The notes under the pieces are model-generated. The model was given only the letters and a program-made list of their open reading frames with translations. It ran no database searches and was not told where the DNA came from. From assembly GCA_947451385.1 (NCBI GenBank), contig CANFYZ010000009.1, forward strand, positions 1 through 61,235: DNA of 61,235 nucleotides. Direction: 5' to 3'. Positions 27,619 to 37,286 of this stretch are shown here, in pieces. Source of the stretch: Comamonadaceae bacterium (GTDB lineage: Bacteria > Pseudomonadota > Gammaproteobacteria > Burkholderiales > Burkholderiaceae_C). Within the stretch, counting starts at the first letter, position 1, and each line of letters begins with the position of its first letter. The position numbers and the translations under genes were made by a program.

Positions 27619-28188
27619 TCAAGGTCGGTTGTAGGCCACTTGGTAGCTTGACCAATAGGGCGTGTGGATGCGGTCCAGGCGCACCCGCCCGCCCGTGGAG
27701 GGCGCATGCACAAAGCGGCCATCACCGACGTAAATCCCCGCGTGTGTGGGTTCGCCGCCTTTGCTGAACAGCACCAAATCACCGCTGCGCAGTTCATGCG
27801 CGTTCAAGGGTGCGCCCCACAATTTGAGGTCGGCCACGGTGCGGGGCGCCTGGAGTCGGGCGCTTTTTTGATACACGTGGGCGATCAACCCGCTGCAGTC
27901 AAAACCCGATTCCGGCGTATTGCCACCCCAGCGGTAGGGGGTGCCCACCAGGCCGATGGCGTAGAACGTGACGCCTTTGGCGTCTTCGGCGCTCAAGCGG
28001 GAATGGGGTGGGTTGGCGGGCAGGGCCTGCCGTTGCGGCGGCGAACTGCAGCCTGTGATCAGCGTCGTCAGGGCAACAGCCAGAGCCACAGCCAGCGTCA
28101 GCGCACCCACCCGCACAGACCTTGTTACCAGTCGCGCAAGGCAGTCAGCGGGGCGCTGGCGGAAGGTGAAAAAGTTCACGGTGGACAT
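27619..28188 (-). CDS. C40 (NlpC/P60) peptidoglycan peptidase, lipoprotein
   Basis: The protein of 189 residues has a long N-terminal region and lipobox LITGC with lipidated Cys47. The NlpC/P60 domain carries Cys98 in SGFDCSGLIAHVY, His149 in GGEPTHAGIYVG and the third residue in FVHAPSTGG. Such enzymes cut the D-Glu-mDAP bond of stem peptides. It should be tethered to the outer membrane. It converges with the GST gene and is divergent from the glutamate-synthase-like gene across about 75 AT-rich bases that must hold both promoters. Confidence 0.92.
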   Translation of the reverse strand: MSTVNFFTFRQRPADCLARLVTRSVRVGALTLAVALAVALTTLITGCSSPPQRQALPANPPHSRLSAEDAKGVTFYAIGLVGTPYRWGGNTPESGFDCSGLIAHVYQKSARLQAPRTVADLKLWGAPLNAHELRSGDLVLFSKGGEPTHAGIYVGDGRFVHAPSTGGRVRLDRIHTPYWSSYQVAYNRP

Positions 28189-28262
28189 CTTGGCGCAACA
28201 GTTCTTTGCTATTTTGACGGCATCTCAGTAACATGCAAATTATTAAAAATTAGAGGCAATCA

Positions 28263-29882
28263 ATGAATTTAATAAATTCTCTATTTCCAGTACGTTACAC
28301 CGCCTTTGTGGTGGTGATTCTGGGATTTGTTTTTTCCTCTTTTTACTTTATAGCCACCGGCGATTGGGGTTTGGCCGTCTGGCTTTTTGGCTTGCTGATT
28401 GTGGTGGGCGTGCGGGACGTCCAGCAAAAGCGCCATGCCATTTTGCGCAATTACCCGATCATTGGGCATTTGCGCTTTTTGTTGGAATTCATCCGCCCCG
28501 AAATCCGTCAGTATTTCATTGAGGGCGATGCCGAGGCGGTGCCTTTCTCCCGCGCGCAGCGGTCGCTGGTTTATGCCCGTGCCAAAGGCGAGTCTGATAA
28601 GCGCCCCTTTGGTACCCAACTGGATGTGCGCGCTCCGGGCTACGAATGGATCAACCATTCGGTGGCACCTTCGACCATTGCCAGTCATGATTTTCGGGTG
28701 CGCGTGGGCGGCTACGATGGCACCCAAGCCTATGACATCAGTCTGTTCAACGTTTCGGCCATGAGCTTTGGCGCGCTGAGTGCCAACGCCATCATGTCTC
28801 TGAACCTGGGTGCCAAGATGGGCGGCTTTGCGCATGACACAGGTGAGGGCTCGATCTCTCGCCACCACCGCACCCACGGTGGCGATTTGATCTGGGAAAT
28901 CGGTTCAGGCTACTTTGGTTGCCGCACCGATGACGGTCATTTCAGTGACGAAAAATTCGTCATCAACGCCACCGACCCGCAGGTCAAGATGATCGAGATC
29001 AAGCTCAGCCAAGGGGCCAAGCCGGGCCACGGCGGTGTGCTTCCCGGCCCCAAGGTGACCGAAGAAATTGCCGAGGCGCGTGGTGTCAGAGTGGGCGAAG
29101 ACTGCGTCTCGCCCGCCGCGCACAGCAGTTTTTCCACGCCGCTGGAGCTGATGGCTTTCATTCGCAAATTGCGCCAATTGAGCGGTGGCAAGCCGGTGGG
29201 GTTCAAGCTGTGCATCGGCCACCCCTGGGAATGGTTTGCCATGGTCAAAGCCATGTTGGAGACCGGCACCGCGCCCGACTTCATTGTGGTGGACGGCGCC
29301 GAGGGCGGCACCGGCGCGGCGCCGCTGGAGTTCTCGGACCACATGGGCATGCCGATGCTGGAAGGCTTGCGCCTGGTCCACAACACCCTGGTCGGTGTGG
29401 GCCTGCGTGACCGCATTCGTCTGGGGGCGAGCGGCAAAATCATCAGTGGTTTTGATGTGGCCCGCACCCTGGCCTTGGGAGCCGACTGGTGCAACAGCGC
29501 ACGCGGTTTCATGTTTGCGTTGGGCTGTATCCAGGCGCAAACCTGCCACACGGGCAACTGCCCCACCGGTGTGACCACGCAAGATCCGCAGCGCCAAATG
29601 GCCTTGGTGGTGCCGAGCAAGGCCGAGCGGGTGAAGAATTTTCACCACCTCACGCTGGAGTCTTTGCAGGAGCTGATGCAGTCGGCTGGCATCCATTCGC
29701 CCTCGGAGTTGAAACTGCATCACATCGAGCGGCGCATCAGCGAGTTTGAAACCCACCCTTTGTCCGAATTGATGCCGAGCGTGGCCGCGGGCAGTTTGCT
29801 GCAAGACCTGCAAACCGCGCCCGAGGTGTTCCAGCGTTACTGGCCGCGTTCAAGCGCACACAGCTTTCAGCTCAGCGCCTGA
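28263..29882 (+). CDS. FMN-binding glutamate synthase family protein
   Basis: A protein of 539 residues homologous to the FMN/glutamate-synthase domain of GltB but lacking the amidotransferase domain. Two N-terminal hydrophobic helices (about residues 8-30 and 33-48) anchor it to the membrane. The barrel holds FNVSAMSFGALSANAIMSLN, GSGYFGCRTDDG and KPGHGGVLPGPKV. The 3Fe-4S-type cysteine cluster is QAQTCHTGNCPTGV. The physiological reaction of this stand-alone group is not established, so I do not call it glutamate synthase. It stands alone on the plus strand. Confidence 0.92.
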   Translation: MNLINSLFPVRYTAFVVVILGFVFSSFYFIATGDWGLAVWLFGLLIVVGVRDVQQKRHAILRNYPIIGHLRFLLEFIRPEIRQYFIEGDAEAVPFSRAQRSLVYARAKGESDKRPFGTQLDVRAPGYEWINHSVAPSTIASHDFRVRVGGYDGTQAYDISLFNVSAMSFGALSANAIMSLNLGAKMGGFAHDTGEGSISRHHRTHGGDLIWEIGSGYFGCRTDDGHFSDEKFVINATDPQVKMIEIKLSQGAKPGHGGVLPGPKVTEEIAEARGVRVGEDCVSPAAHSSFSTPLELMAFIRKLRQLSGGKPVGFKLCIGHPWEWFAMVKAMLETGTAPDFIVVDGAEGGTGAAPLEFSDHMGMPMLEGLRLVHNTLVGVGLRDRIRLGASGKIISGFDVARTLALGADWCNSARGFMFALGCIQAQTCHTGNCPTGVTTQDPQRQMALVVPSKAERVKNFHHLTLESLQELMQSAGIHSPSELKLHHIERRISEFETHPLSELMPSVAAGSLLQDLQTAPEVFQRYWPRSSAHSFQLSA

Positions 29883-29915
29883 AGGTCTGTTGTCAGTTCG
29901 GCTTCAAGCGGGGTC

Positions 29916-31373
29916 CTAAGGGGCCCAGCCGCCGCCCAGGGCCCGGAACAGCGTCACGGTGTTTTGCGCATACTGGGTTTGCACTTGGATCAAGCCCTGC
30001 TGCGCACTGAAGAGGCTGCGCTCCGCATCCAATACCTCTAAGTAGCTGCTGCTGCCTTGTTGAAAGCGCAGCTGCGCCAAGCGGCTGCGATCATTCTCGG
30101 ACTGGGTTTGTGCGGCCTGCGCGTCCCACTGCGCCTTCAGGCTGTCGCGGGCGGACAAGGCATCGGCCACCTCTTTGAAAGCGGTTTGAATCGTTTTTTC
30201 ATACTGCGCCTGGGCAATGGCGCGGCTGGCTTGTGCGATTTTCAAATTACTCTCATTGCGTCCCGCATCAAAGAGGGGCTGCAGAATTTGTGTGCCCAAA
30301 CTCCAGCCCAGATTGCCGCTTTGAAACAGCAGCCCCAAATCGTTGCTGGTCCGGCCCAGCGTGCTGGTCAAGGTGATTTTGGGGAAGAAGGCCGCACGCG
30401 CTGCGCCGATATTGGCGTTCGCCGCCAGCAATTGGTATTCGGCCTGCGCCACATCGGGGCGGCCCAGCAGCACCTGGGAGGGCAGGTCGGGTGGCAGTTC
30501 GGCCCAACGCAGCGCGGGCTCCGCCGGCGTATGGCGAGTGGCGCTTTCTTTGACCGATGCGGGCAGAGGCTGCCCCACCAGCAAGGTCAGGGCGTTCTCG
30601 TCCAGCGACTGTTGGCGTTGTAGTTGCGCGCGGGCGATGCGCGCCGCCTCCAGCAGGCTGTGCGCGGAACGCAGCTCCAGCAAGGAGCTGGCCCCTTGGT
30701 CAAAGCGCAGTTGTAAGAGCTTGGCGCTGGCCTCGCGCGTGGCCAAGGTTTTTTCGGTCAGGGCCAGCAGGGCGGTGTCGCTCTGCCAAGCCAGCCAGGT
30801 GGTGGCGATGGCGGCCAGCAAGCCAATCTGCACGGTTTTGCGCGCCTCTTCGGTGGCCAGGTACTGGGAGCGCGCGGCCTCCGACAGATTGCGCAGCCGA
30901 GAGAACAGGTCCACCTCATAAGCGGGAACAGTGGGCAGCGACAAGCCTGCGCTGTAGCTGCTGCTCAAGCTGCCGGAGGCGGTGGTTTGGCGCGAGCCCG
31001 AGAGGCCCAGGTTGACGCTGGGCAGCAAGTCGGCTTGGCGTACGCCCCATTGCGCTTGCGCCAACTCGATATTCAACACCGCCACGCGCACATCGCGGTT
31101 GTTAGCCAAGGCCAACTCCATCAGGCTCTTGAGCGCCGGGTCGGTGGCAAAGGGCGAGTGCTTCAATGACAAGGCCGTTGCCAGCGCGTCGGCGGTCATT
31201 GCAGGTGTTATGGCCGTCCCGCTGAGTTGCGCGGCCACAGGCAGATCAGGCCGGGTGTAGCTGGGTGTCAAGCCGCTGCAGCCGGGCAACAAGGCCAAGC
31301 CGAGCGCACCGGTCAAGCCCAGACCACCCAGGCGCTTCAAGCGGGGGAGACGCTTCAAATCAATGCGCTTCAT
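29916..31373 (-). CDS. RND efflux outer-membrane channel, OprM/NodT family lipoprotein
   Basis: This outer-membrane channel of 485 residues completes the second RND system. The lipobox ALLPGC gives lipidated Cys32, unlike the TolC at 6289. Family patterns include RPDLPVAAQLSG at the start, QWGVRQADLLPSVNLGLSGS, the duplicated helical hairpins and LLGRPDVAQAEYQLLAANANIG. Its ATG overlaps the stop of the pump gene by 4 bases (31370-31373), so the stoichiometry of the two subunits may be set by coupling. The export substrate is unknown. Confidence 0.95.
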   Translation of the reverse strand: MKRIDLKRLPRLKRLGGLGLTGALGLALLPGCSGLTPSYTRPDLPVAAQLSGTAITPAMTADALATALSLKHSPFATDPALKSLMELALANNRDVRVAVLNIELAQAQWGVRQADLLPSVNLGLSGSRQTTASGSLSSSYSAGLSLPTVPAYEVDLFSRLRNLSEAARSQYLATEEARKTVQIGLLAAIATTWLAWQSDTALLALTEKTLATREASAKLLQLRFDQGASSLLELRSAHSLLEAARIARAQLQRQQSLDENALTLLVGQPLPASVKESATRHTPAEPALRWAELPPDLPSQVLLGRPDVAQAEYQLLAANANIGAARAAFFPKITLTSTLGRTSNDLGLLFQSGNLGWSLGTQILQPLFDAGRNESNLKIAQASRAIAQAQYEKTIQTAFKEVADALSARDSLKAQWDAQAAQTQSENDRSRLAQLRFQQGSSSYLEVLDAERSLFSAQQGLIQVQTQYAQNTVTLFRALGGGWAP

Positions 31374-34300
31374 GGCTGCGCCTCCTGGGCTTTGGCGGGC
31401 ACATCCACATTCGGTTCATGCGCGTACATCTTGCGCTGGCGTTCGCTGCCTTTGAAGATGCGGCGCACCACGACAAAGAACACCGGTACAAAAAACACCG
31501 ACAAAGCGGTGGCCGAAATCATGCCGCCCATCACCCCGGTGCCGATGGCGCGCTGGCTGGCCGAGCCCGCGCCGCTGGCCACGACCAGCGGCAGCACCCC
31601 CAAAATGAAGGCCAGCGAGGTCATCAAGATCGGGCGGAAACGCAGGTGCACCGCTTCCAGCACGGCGCTAACCAGGTCTTTGCCTTGGGCATGCAGGTCC
31701 TTGGCAAACTCGATGATCAGCACCGCGTTTTTCGCCGACAGACCGATGATGGTGATCAGGCCAACTTTGAAGTAAATGTCGTTCTCCAGTCCGCGCCACG
31801 TGGTGCCCAAGGTCACGCCCAGCACGCCCAGCGGCACCACCAAGATCACCGCAAACGGGATGGACCAGCTTTCATACAGCGCGGCCAGACACAAAAACAC
31901 CGCCAGCAGCGAGAAGGCAAACAAGATCAAAGCGGTCGAGCCCGAGAGCTTTTCTTCATAAGACTGGCCAGTCCATTCAAACGCAAAACCCGGCGGCAAC
32001 TGCGCCGCCAAGCGTTCCATTTCGGCAATGGCCGCGCCAGTGCTTTGGCCCGGCGCCGGTTCCCCCGCGATGCGCATGGTGGGGTAGCCGTTGTAGCGCA
32101 CGGTCTGCATGGCCCCGGTGATCCATTGGGTGGACGCAAAAGAGGCAAAGGGCACAGGCTGGCCCTGCGTGTTGAGCGCATTCAGGCGCAACAGGTCGTC
32201 CGGCTGCATGCGGCTGGTCGCATCGGCTTGCACCACCACGCGTTGCAATCGCCCCGCATTGGGAAAGTCGTTCACATAGGCCGAGCCCAAGGCGGTGGAC
32301 AAGGCGGTGTTGATGGCGCTGAAGTTCACGCCCAGCGCGCTGGCTTTGTCGCGGTCAATTTGCAATTGCAGTTGCGATGCGTCTTCCAGGCCGTCGGGTC
32401 GCACGGCCTTGAGCACCGGGCTCTTGGAGGCCATGCCCAGCATCTGGTTGCGCGCTGCCAACAGCGCCTCGCGGCCCAGGCCGCCCCGGTCCTGCAAGCG
32501 AAAGGCAAAACCGTTCGCACGGCCCAGTTCAGGGATGGGCGGTGGGCTGACGGGGAAGATGAAAGCGTCTTTGATGCCCATCAAACCACCAAAAGCACGA
32601 CCGGCCAAGGCCTGCGCCGAATGCGCCAAGCCCTCGCGTTGGTCCCAGTCTTTCAGGGTGACGAAGCCCAGGGCCGCGTTTTGACCAGTGCCCGAGAAGC
32701 TGAAACCCAGCACGCTGACCATGGATTGCACCTCGGACTGCTTCAGCATATAGCCCTCGACGCCGTCCATGACTTGCTTGGTGCGGTTCACCGTCGCGCC
32801 CGGCGGCAGCTGCACGTTGACCAAAATATTGCCCTGGTCTTCGTTCGGCAAGAAGGAGGTGGGCAGGCGGTTGAACAGCACCACCACCGCGGCGATGATG
32901 GCCAGGTACACCACCGCCATGCGACCGGCGCGGCGAATCAGGCGGGCCACCCAGCCCTCATACGCTCGGGTGGTGCGACTGAAGCCGCGATTGAACCAGC
33001 CAAAAAATCCGGTCTTGGCGTGGGCGTGACCGGCTTGCACTGGCTTGAGCAAGGTGGCGCACAGGGCCGGGGTGAAGGACAGGGCCATGAAGGCCGAGAT
33101 CAAAATGGAGATCACCATCACCGCAGAAAACTGGCGGTAAATATTGCCGATGGAGCCCTTGAAAAACGCCAAGGGCACGAACACCGACACCAGCACCACC
33201 GTCACACCGACAATGGCGCCCGAGATCTGGCCCATGGCTTTGCGGGTGGCGCTCAAGGGCGGCAGGCCTTCCTCGTTCATGATGCGCTCGACGTTTTCCA
33301 CCACCACAATCGCGTCGTCCACCACAATGCCGATCACCAGCACCATGGCGAACATGGTCAGCACGTTGATCGAATACCCCAGCGCATACAGGCTGGCGAA
33401 GGTGCCCATCAAAGTGATCGGCACGACCAAGGTGGGGATCAGGGTGTAGCGGATGTTTTGCAAGAACAAAAACATCACCAGAAACACCAGCAAAACAGCT
33501 TCTAGCAAGGTTTCCACCACCTGCTTGATGGAAATTTCCACGAACTTGGAGCTGTCGTAAGGGATGGTGGCTTGCACGCCCGGTGGAAAGTACTTGGACA
33601 ATTCGTCCAGCCGTTTGCGAATCGCTTTGGCTGTGGCCAAGGCGTTGCCGGTGGGCGAGAGCTGCACACCGATGCCGCTGGACGGGTTGCCATTCAGGCG
33701 GGTTTGCGGGCTGTAGCTTTGCGCGCCCAACTCGATGCGCGCCACGTCTTTGAGCCGCACCGCCGAGCCGTCGGCATTGGCACGCAAAACAATGTTGCCA
33801 AACTCAGACGGGGTGCTGAGTTGCCCTTTGACTACCACCGTGGCAAAAATGGATTGGCCGGGCACATTGGGCAAGTCGCCGATCGTGCCAGAGGCCACCT
33901 GCGCGTTTTGCGTGGCGATGGCGGCCGAGACATCGGCGGCCGACAGCCGGTAGCCGACCAGTTTGGCAGGATCGATCCAGACCCGCATGGCCCTTTCAGT
34001 GCCAAACAACTGGGCTTGACCCACACCGGGCACGCGTTGGATTTCGGGCAGCACGTTGCGCGAGGCGTAGTCACCCAGCGCCACCGGATCGAAGTCCGGG
34101 TTGCTGGACGACAAAATCGTGAACAGCAAGAAGTTGGAACGTGCCTTGTCTACCCGCACGCCTTGCTGTGTCACGGCTTGGGGCAGGCGCGGCGCCGCGC
34201 GGCTGAGTCGGTTTTGCACATCGACCTGGGCCAAATCGGGGCTGGTGCCGGGCTCGAAGCTCAAGGTGATGGAGCCGGTGCCGTCGGCTTGCGCCACCGA

Positions 34301-34537
34301 TTCCATGTACAACAAGCCGGGGGAGCCGTTCATCTCCCGCTCGATGACCGACAAGACGCTGTTCTCGAAGGTTTGCGCCGAGGCGCCCGGATAGGCCGCG
34401 GACACGACGATGGACGGTGGCGCCACCGCCGGGTATTGCGCCACGGGCAGTTGGGTGATGGCCACCGCGCCCAGGGCCAACACAAACAGCGCAATCACCC
34501 AAGCGAAGATGGGCCGGTCAATGAAAAAACGTGCCAT
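31370..34537 (-). CDS. RND multidrug efflux pump, AcrB/MexB type
   Basis: The pump of 1055 residues belongs to the classical HAE-1 family. It begins MARFFIDRPIFAWVIALFVL, as AcrB-type proteins do. The proton-relay aspartates are in MVLVIGIVVDDAIVVVENV, with the lysine partner near IIGLSAKNAVLIIEF. The phenylalanine-rich and loop regions of the porter domain are present (FLLFTILSSSNPDF, GFAFRLQDRGGLG). Twelve membrane helices and two large periplasmic loops fit the length. It follows its adaptor by 9 bases. No regulator gene is adjacent, in contrast to the first RND operon. Confidence 0.96.
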   Translation of the reverse strand: MARFFIDRPIFAWVIALFVLALGAVAITQLPVAQYPAVAPPSIVVSAAYPGASAQTFENSVLSVIEREMNGSPGLLYMESVAQADGTGSITLSFEPGTSPDLAQVDVQNRLSRAAPRLPQAVTQQGVRVDKARSNFLLFTILSSSNPDFDPVALGDYASRNVLPEIQRVPGVGQAQLFGTERAMRVWIDPAKLVGYRLSAADVSAAIATQNAQVASGTIGDLPNVPGQSIFATVVVKGQLSTPSEFGNIVLRANADGSAVRLKDVARIELGAQSYSPQTRLNGNPSSGIGVQLSPTGNALATAKAIRKRLDELSKYFPPGVQATIPYDSSKFVEISIKQVVETLLEAVLLVFLVMFLFLQNIRYTLIPTLVVPITLMGTFASLYALGYSINVLTMFAMVLVIGIVVDDAIVVVENVERIMNEEGLPPLSATRKAMGQISGAIVGVTVVLVSVFVPLAFFKGSIGNIYRQFSAVMVISILISAFMALSFTPALCATLLKPVQAGHAHAKTGFFGWFNRGFSRTTRAYEGWVARLIRRAGRMAVVYLAIIAAVVVLFNRLPTSFLPNEDQGNILVNVQLPPGATVNRTKQVMDGVEGYMLKQSEVQSMVSVLGFSFSGTGQNAALGFVTLKDWDQREGLAHSAQALAGRAFGGLMGIKDAFIFPVSPPPIPELGRANGFAFRLQDRGGLGREALLAARNQMLGMASKSPVLKAVRPDGLEDASQLQLQIDRDKASALGVNFSAINTALSTALGSAYVNDFPNAGRLQRVVVQADATSRMQPDDLLRLNALNTQGQPVPFASFASTQWITGAMQTVRYNGYPTMRIAGEPAPGQSTGAAIAEMERLAAQLPPGFAFEWTGQSYEEKLSGSTALILFAFSLLAVFLCLAALYESWSIPFAVILVVPLGVLGVTLGTTWRGLENDIYFKVGLITIIGLSAKNAVLIIEFAKDLHAQGKDLVSAVLEAVHLRFRPILMTSLAFILGVLPLVVASGAGSASQRAIGTGVMGGMISATALSVFFVPVFFVVVRRIFKGSERQRKMYAHEPNVDVPAKAQEAQP

Positions 34538-34546
34538 GCCGTGACC

Positions 34547-35821
34547 TCAAGGACGCGCTGCGGCGGGTGCCGCGGCAGGGGCCGGTGCGTTCGCCCCAGC
34601 GGGGGCAGGGGCGGGTTTCCAAGGCACGGCTTTCACAGGGGCGTCGCCCTTCATTTTTTGGAAGCCTTCGACCACCACTTGTTCGGCTTCTTTCAAGCCC
34701 TCCAGCACGATCCATTGCCCGGCTTTTTCGCCACCGAGTTTGACTTTGCGGGTTTGCACCTTGCCGCCCTCGACCACGACTTTGACGCTGTCGCTTTCCG
34801 CGTTGCGTAAAACCGCTTGCTGCGGCAGCAACACCGCTTGGGCCGCCGTGGCTTGTTGGGTTTGAATACGCACAAACATGCCCGGCAGCAGCAGGCCTTT
34901 GGGGTTGGGGAACTGGGCCCGCAGCGTCACTTGGCCGGTGCTGGCGTCCACGCTCAGGTCAGAGAACAACAACTGACCGCTGAGGGGGTAGGTGCTGCCG
35001 TCTTCCAGCAGCAGTCGCACTTTGGCGGCTTGCGCAGCCTGGGCGGCTTGCAGTTTGCCGTTGGCCAGGTCGCTGCGCAAACGCATGACCTCGGTGGCCG
35101 ATTGGGTGAAGTTCACATAGATCGGATCGATTTGTTGCACCACCGCCAAGGGCGTGGCTTCACCTTGGCCCACCAGTGCGCCTTCGGTCACCAAAGCCCT
35201 GCCAATGCGCCCATCAATCGGTGAGCGCACGGCGGCATAGTTCACATTCAGTTGCGCGGACTCGATGCTGGCCTGGGCCACGGCGACATCGGCCTGGGCT
35301 TGTTTGTAGGCGGCCACCGCACTCACATACTCTTGTTGGCTGATGGCGTGGGCTTCGGCCAGAGGCTTGTAGCGATCGGCCTGGGCCTGGGTTTGGGCCA
35401 GGTTGGCTTGGGCTTTGGCCAGATTGGCCTGCGCGCTGCTCAGGGTGGCCTTGTAAGGGGCCGCGTCGATCTGGAACAGCGCCTGATCGGCTTTCACATC
35501 GCTGCCTTCTTTGAATTGGTTTTTCAGCAATATGCCCGCCACCCGGGCGCGGACTTGGGCCACACGGAAGGCTTCGGTGCGGCCCGGTAACTCGGTGCTC
35601 AAACCGACCTGGGAGAACTGGGTGGTCACCACGCTGACTTCGGGGGCAGGCGGCGGCCCCGCGTTGGCGCCTGGTGCGGGTGGCGTGCCCGAAGGGCAGG
35701 CGCACAAGAGGCTGCTCAACAGGCCGATGCCCAGCGCATGAACCAGCCGCGTGAAAGGGGTTGCGCGGTGAGTTTTGGGGGACAGGGTCGAGGCGGGCGT
35801 GTGGGGGTGACTGGCCAACAT
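34547..35821 (-). CDS. RND efflux periplasmic adaptor lipoprotein, AcrA/MexA type
   Basis: Adaptor protein of 424 residues with a lipobox-like LLCAC near residue 42 and a Pro/Ala linker after it. The lipoyl region is LPGRTEAFRVAQVRARVAG and VRSPIDGRIGRALVTEGALV. The intervening coiled-coil hairpin (about residues 128-185) is Ala/Gln rich. The C-terminal 25 residues are Ala/Pro-rich and probably disordered. It heads the operon adaptor-pump-OprM, with 216 bases to the divergent Hsp70 gene. That gap must hold both promoters, but I found no convincing pair or palindrome in it. Confidence 0.94.
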   Translation of the reverse strand: MLASHPHTPASTLSPKTHRATPFTRLVHALGIGLLSSLLCACPSGTPPAPGANAGPPPAPEVSVVTTQFSQVGLSTELPGRTEAFRVAQVRARVAGILLKNQFKEGSDVKADQALFQIDAAPYKATLSSAQANLAKAQANLAQTQAQADRYKPLAEAHAISQQEYVSAVAAYKQAQADVAVAQASIESAQLNVNYAAVRSPIDGRIGRALVTEGALVGQGEATPLAVVQQIDPIYVNFTQSATEVMRLRSDLANGKLQAAQAAQAAKVRLLLEDGSTYPLSGQLLFSDLSVDASTGQVTLRAQFPNPKGLLLPGMFVRIQTQQATAAQAVLLPQQAVLRNAESDSVKVVVEGGKVQTRKVKLGGEKAGQWIVLEGLKEAEQVVVEGFQKMKGDAPVKAVPWKPAPAPAGANAPAPAAAPAAARP

Positions 35822-36037
35822 GCAGTAGCTTTCAATCAGGAATTCAGTTTGATGTCATGGCAGGGCGAAACCCTGGCAGGCGTGAGCAGGTCACGCAGAG
35901 TCAGGCGCGCAAGGCGATGGAATCGTCTTCGAAAACCAGTATAGCAAGCCCCTGTGAAGCGGATCGCCAGGTGCGTGGCAGAGGAGTGACACAATCTGGA
36001 CGGGATTTCTCCTTCACCTTCAGCTCCTTATTTCATT

Positions 36038-37282
36038 TTGAAACTGCCAGGCACCTTGGGCATTGATTTCGGCACCTCCAATTCCGCGGTGTCTTGGGCG
36101 CAGGGCGCCGATTCGGCCCAATTGATTGCGCTGGAGGGGGAAGCTACGACCCTGCCCACGGCTTTGTTTTTTGACGCAGAAACCGGCCACACCCATTTTG
36201 GGCGCGAGGCCTTGGACCTGTATTTGTCAGGGCAGGAGGGGCGCTTGATGCGTTCCTTGAAAAGCCTGCTGGGCAGCCCTTTGCTGATGGAGCGCACCAG
36301 CGTGAACCAGCAGATGGTGAGTTTTCAAGACCTGATTGGTTTGTTTTTAGCCGAATTGGTGGCCCGAGCCCGAAACCAACTGGGTGGTTTGCCTCGGCGC
36401 TTGGTGCTGGGGCGCCCGGTGCATTTTGTCGACGACGACCCCGAAAGAGACGCCTTGGCCGAGCGCATGCTGTTCGAAGTCGCCCAGCCCTTGGGATTTG
36501 AAGAAGTTTCTTTTCAACTCGAACCGATTGCGGCTGCGCTGGACTATGAGCGCCGCTTGCTGGCGGAGCGGACTGTGCTGGTGGTGGACATTGGCGGCGG
36601 AACCTCGGACTTCAGCGTGGTTCGACTGGGGCCGCAACGCCGTTCACAAGGTCAACGCCAGGCCGATATTCAGGCCACCAGCGGTGTGCACATTGGCGGG
36701 ACCGACTTTGACAAACAACTCAGCTTGGCGCAAATCATGCCATTGCTGGGCTACAAACACACCGGACCGGATGGGCGCGAGGTGCCCAGCCGTCCCTTTA
36801 TCGACCTCAGCACCTGGCATTTGATTCATTGGCAGCAAAGCCCTAAAGCGATTCGGGACGCACAGGCCTTGCGCGTCAATTACAGCCATGGGCCGTTGCA
36901 CGAACGGTTGATGAAGGTGCTGCGTCAACAACTTGGCCATGGCTTGGCGCACCGGGTCGAGCAGGCCAAGATAGCCTGCGCGAATGGGGCCTTGGCGCAA
37001 GGCATGGACTTGAGCGAGGTCGAAGCCGGTTTATCGGCTGAGATGTCCGAGGCTGACTTGGCGAAGCATCTGCAGGACCTGCTGGTGCAGGTGGTGGCCT
37101 GCGCCCAAGCGTGCGTCGAAGCGGCGGGTTTGCAACGCGCCCAGATCGACGCGCTGTATCTGACGGGGGGCTCATCGGCTTTGCAGCCTTTCCAACAGGC
37201 GCTGCGGCAGGCCTTTCCCGCGGCCGAGTTGGTCTCCGGCGACTTGTTTGGCGGCGTGGCTTCTGGCTTGGCCTACAGTTGA
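36038..37282 (+). CDS. Hsp70-family protein, YegD-like
   Basis: A protein of 414 residues with an Hsp70/actin-type ATPase domain. It shows the phosphate-1 loop LGIDFGTSNSAVSW, phosphate-2 VVDIGGGTSDFSVVRL and the adenosine motif IDALYLTGGSSALQPF. The length leaves no room for the canonical substrate-binding domain and lid, matching E. coli YegD-type proteins. The start appears to be TTG at 36038; no ATG fits and no clear Shine-Dalgarno is seen, so expression may be low. Client and role are unknown. It stands alone. Confidence 0.88.
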   Translation: MKLPGTLGIDFGTSNSAVSWAQGADSAQLIALEGEATTLPTALFFDAETGHTHFGREALDLYLSGQEGRLMRSLKSLLGSPLLMERTSVNQQMVSFQDLIGLFLAELVARARNQLGGLPRRLVLGRPVHFVDDDPERDALAERMLFEVAQPLGFEEVSFQLEPIAAALDYERRLLAERTVLVVDIGGGTSDFSVVRLGPQRRSQGQRQADIQATSGVHIGGTDFDKQLSLAQIMPLLGYKHTGPDGREVPSRPFIDLSTWHLIHWQQSPKAIRDAQALRVNYSHGPLHERLMKVLRQQLGHGLAHRVEQAKIACANGALAQGMDLSEVEAGLSAEMSEADLAKHLQDLLVQVVACAQACVEAAGLQRAQIDALYLTGGSSALQPFQQALRQAFPAAELVSGDLFGGVASGLAYS

Positions 37283-37286
37283 AACT

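Noticed and set aside
31265-33505. 746-codon open frame antisense to the RND pump
   Set aside because: The pump has all family motifs and the antisense protein is low-complexity His/Gln/Arg-rich.
29916-35821. Heavy-metal (CusA-type) identity for the second RND operon
   Set aside because: The pump begins with the AcrB-type sequence and lacks a methionine-rich metal relay; multidrug efflux is the better call.
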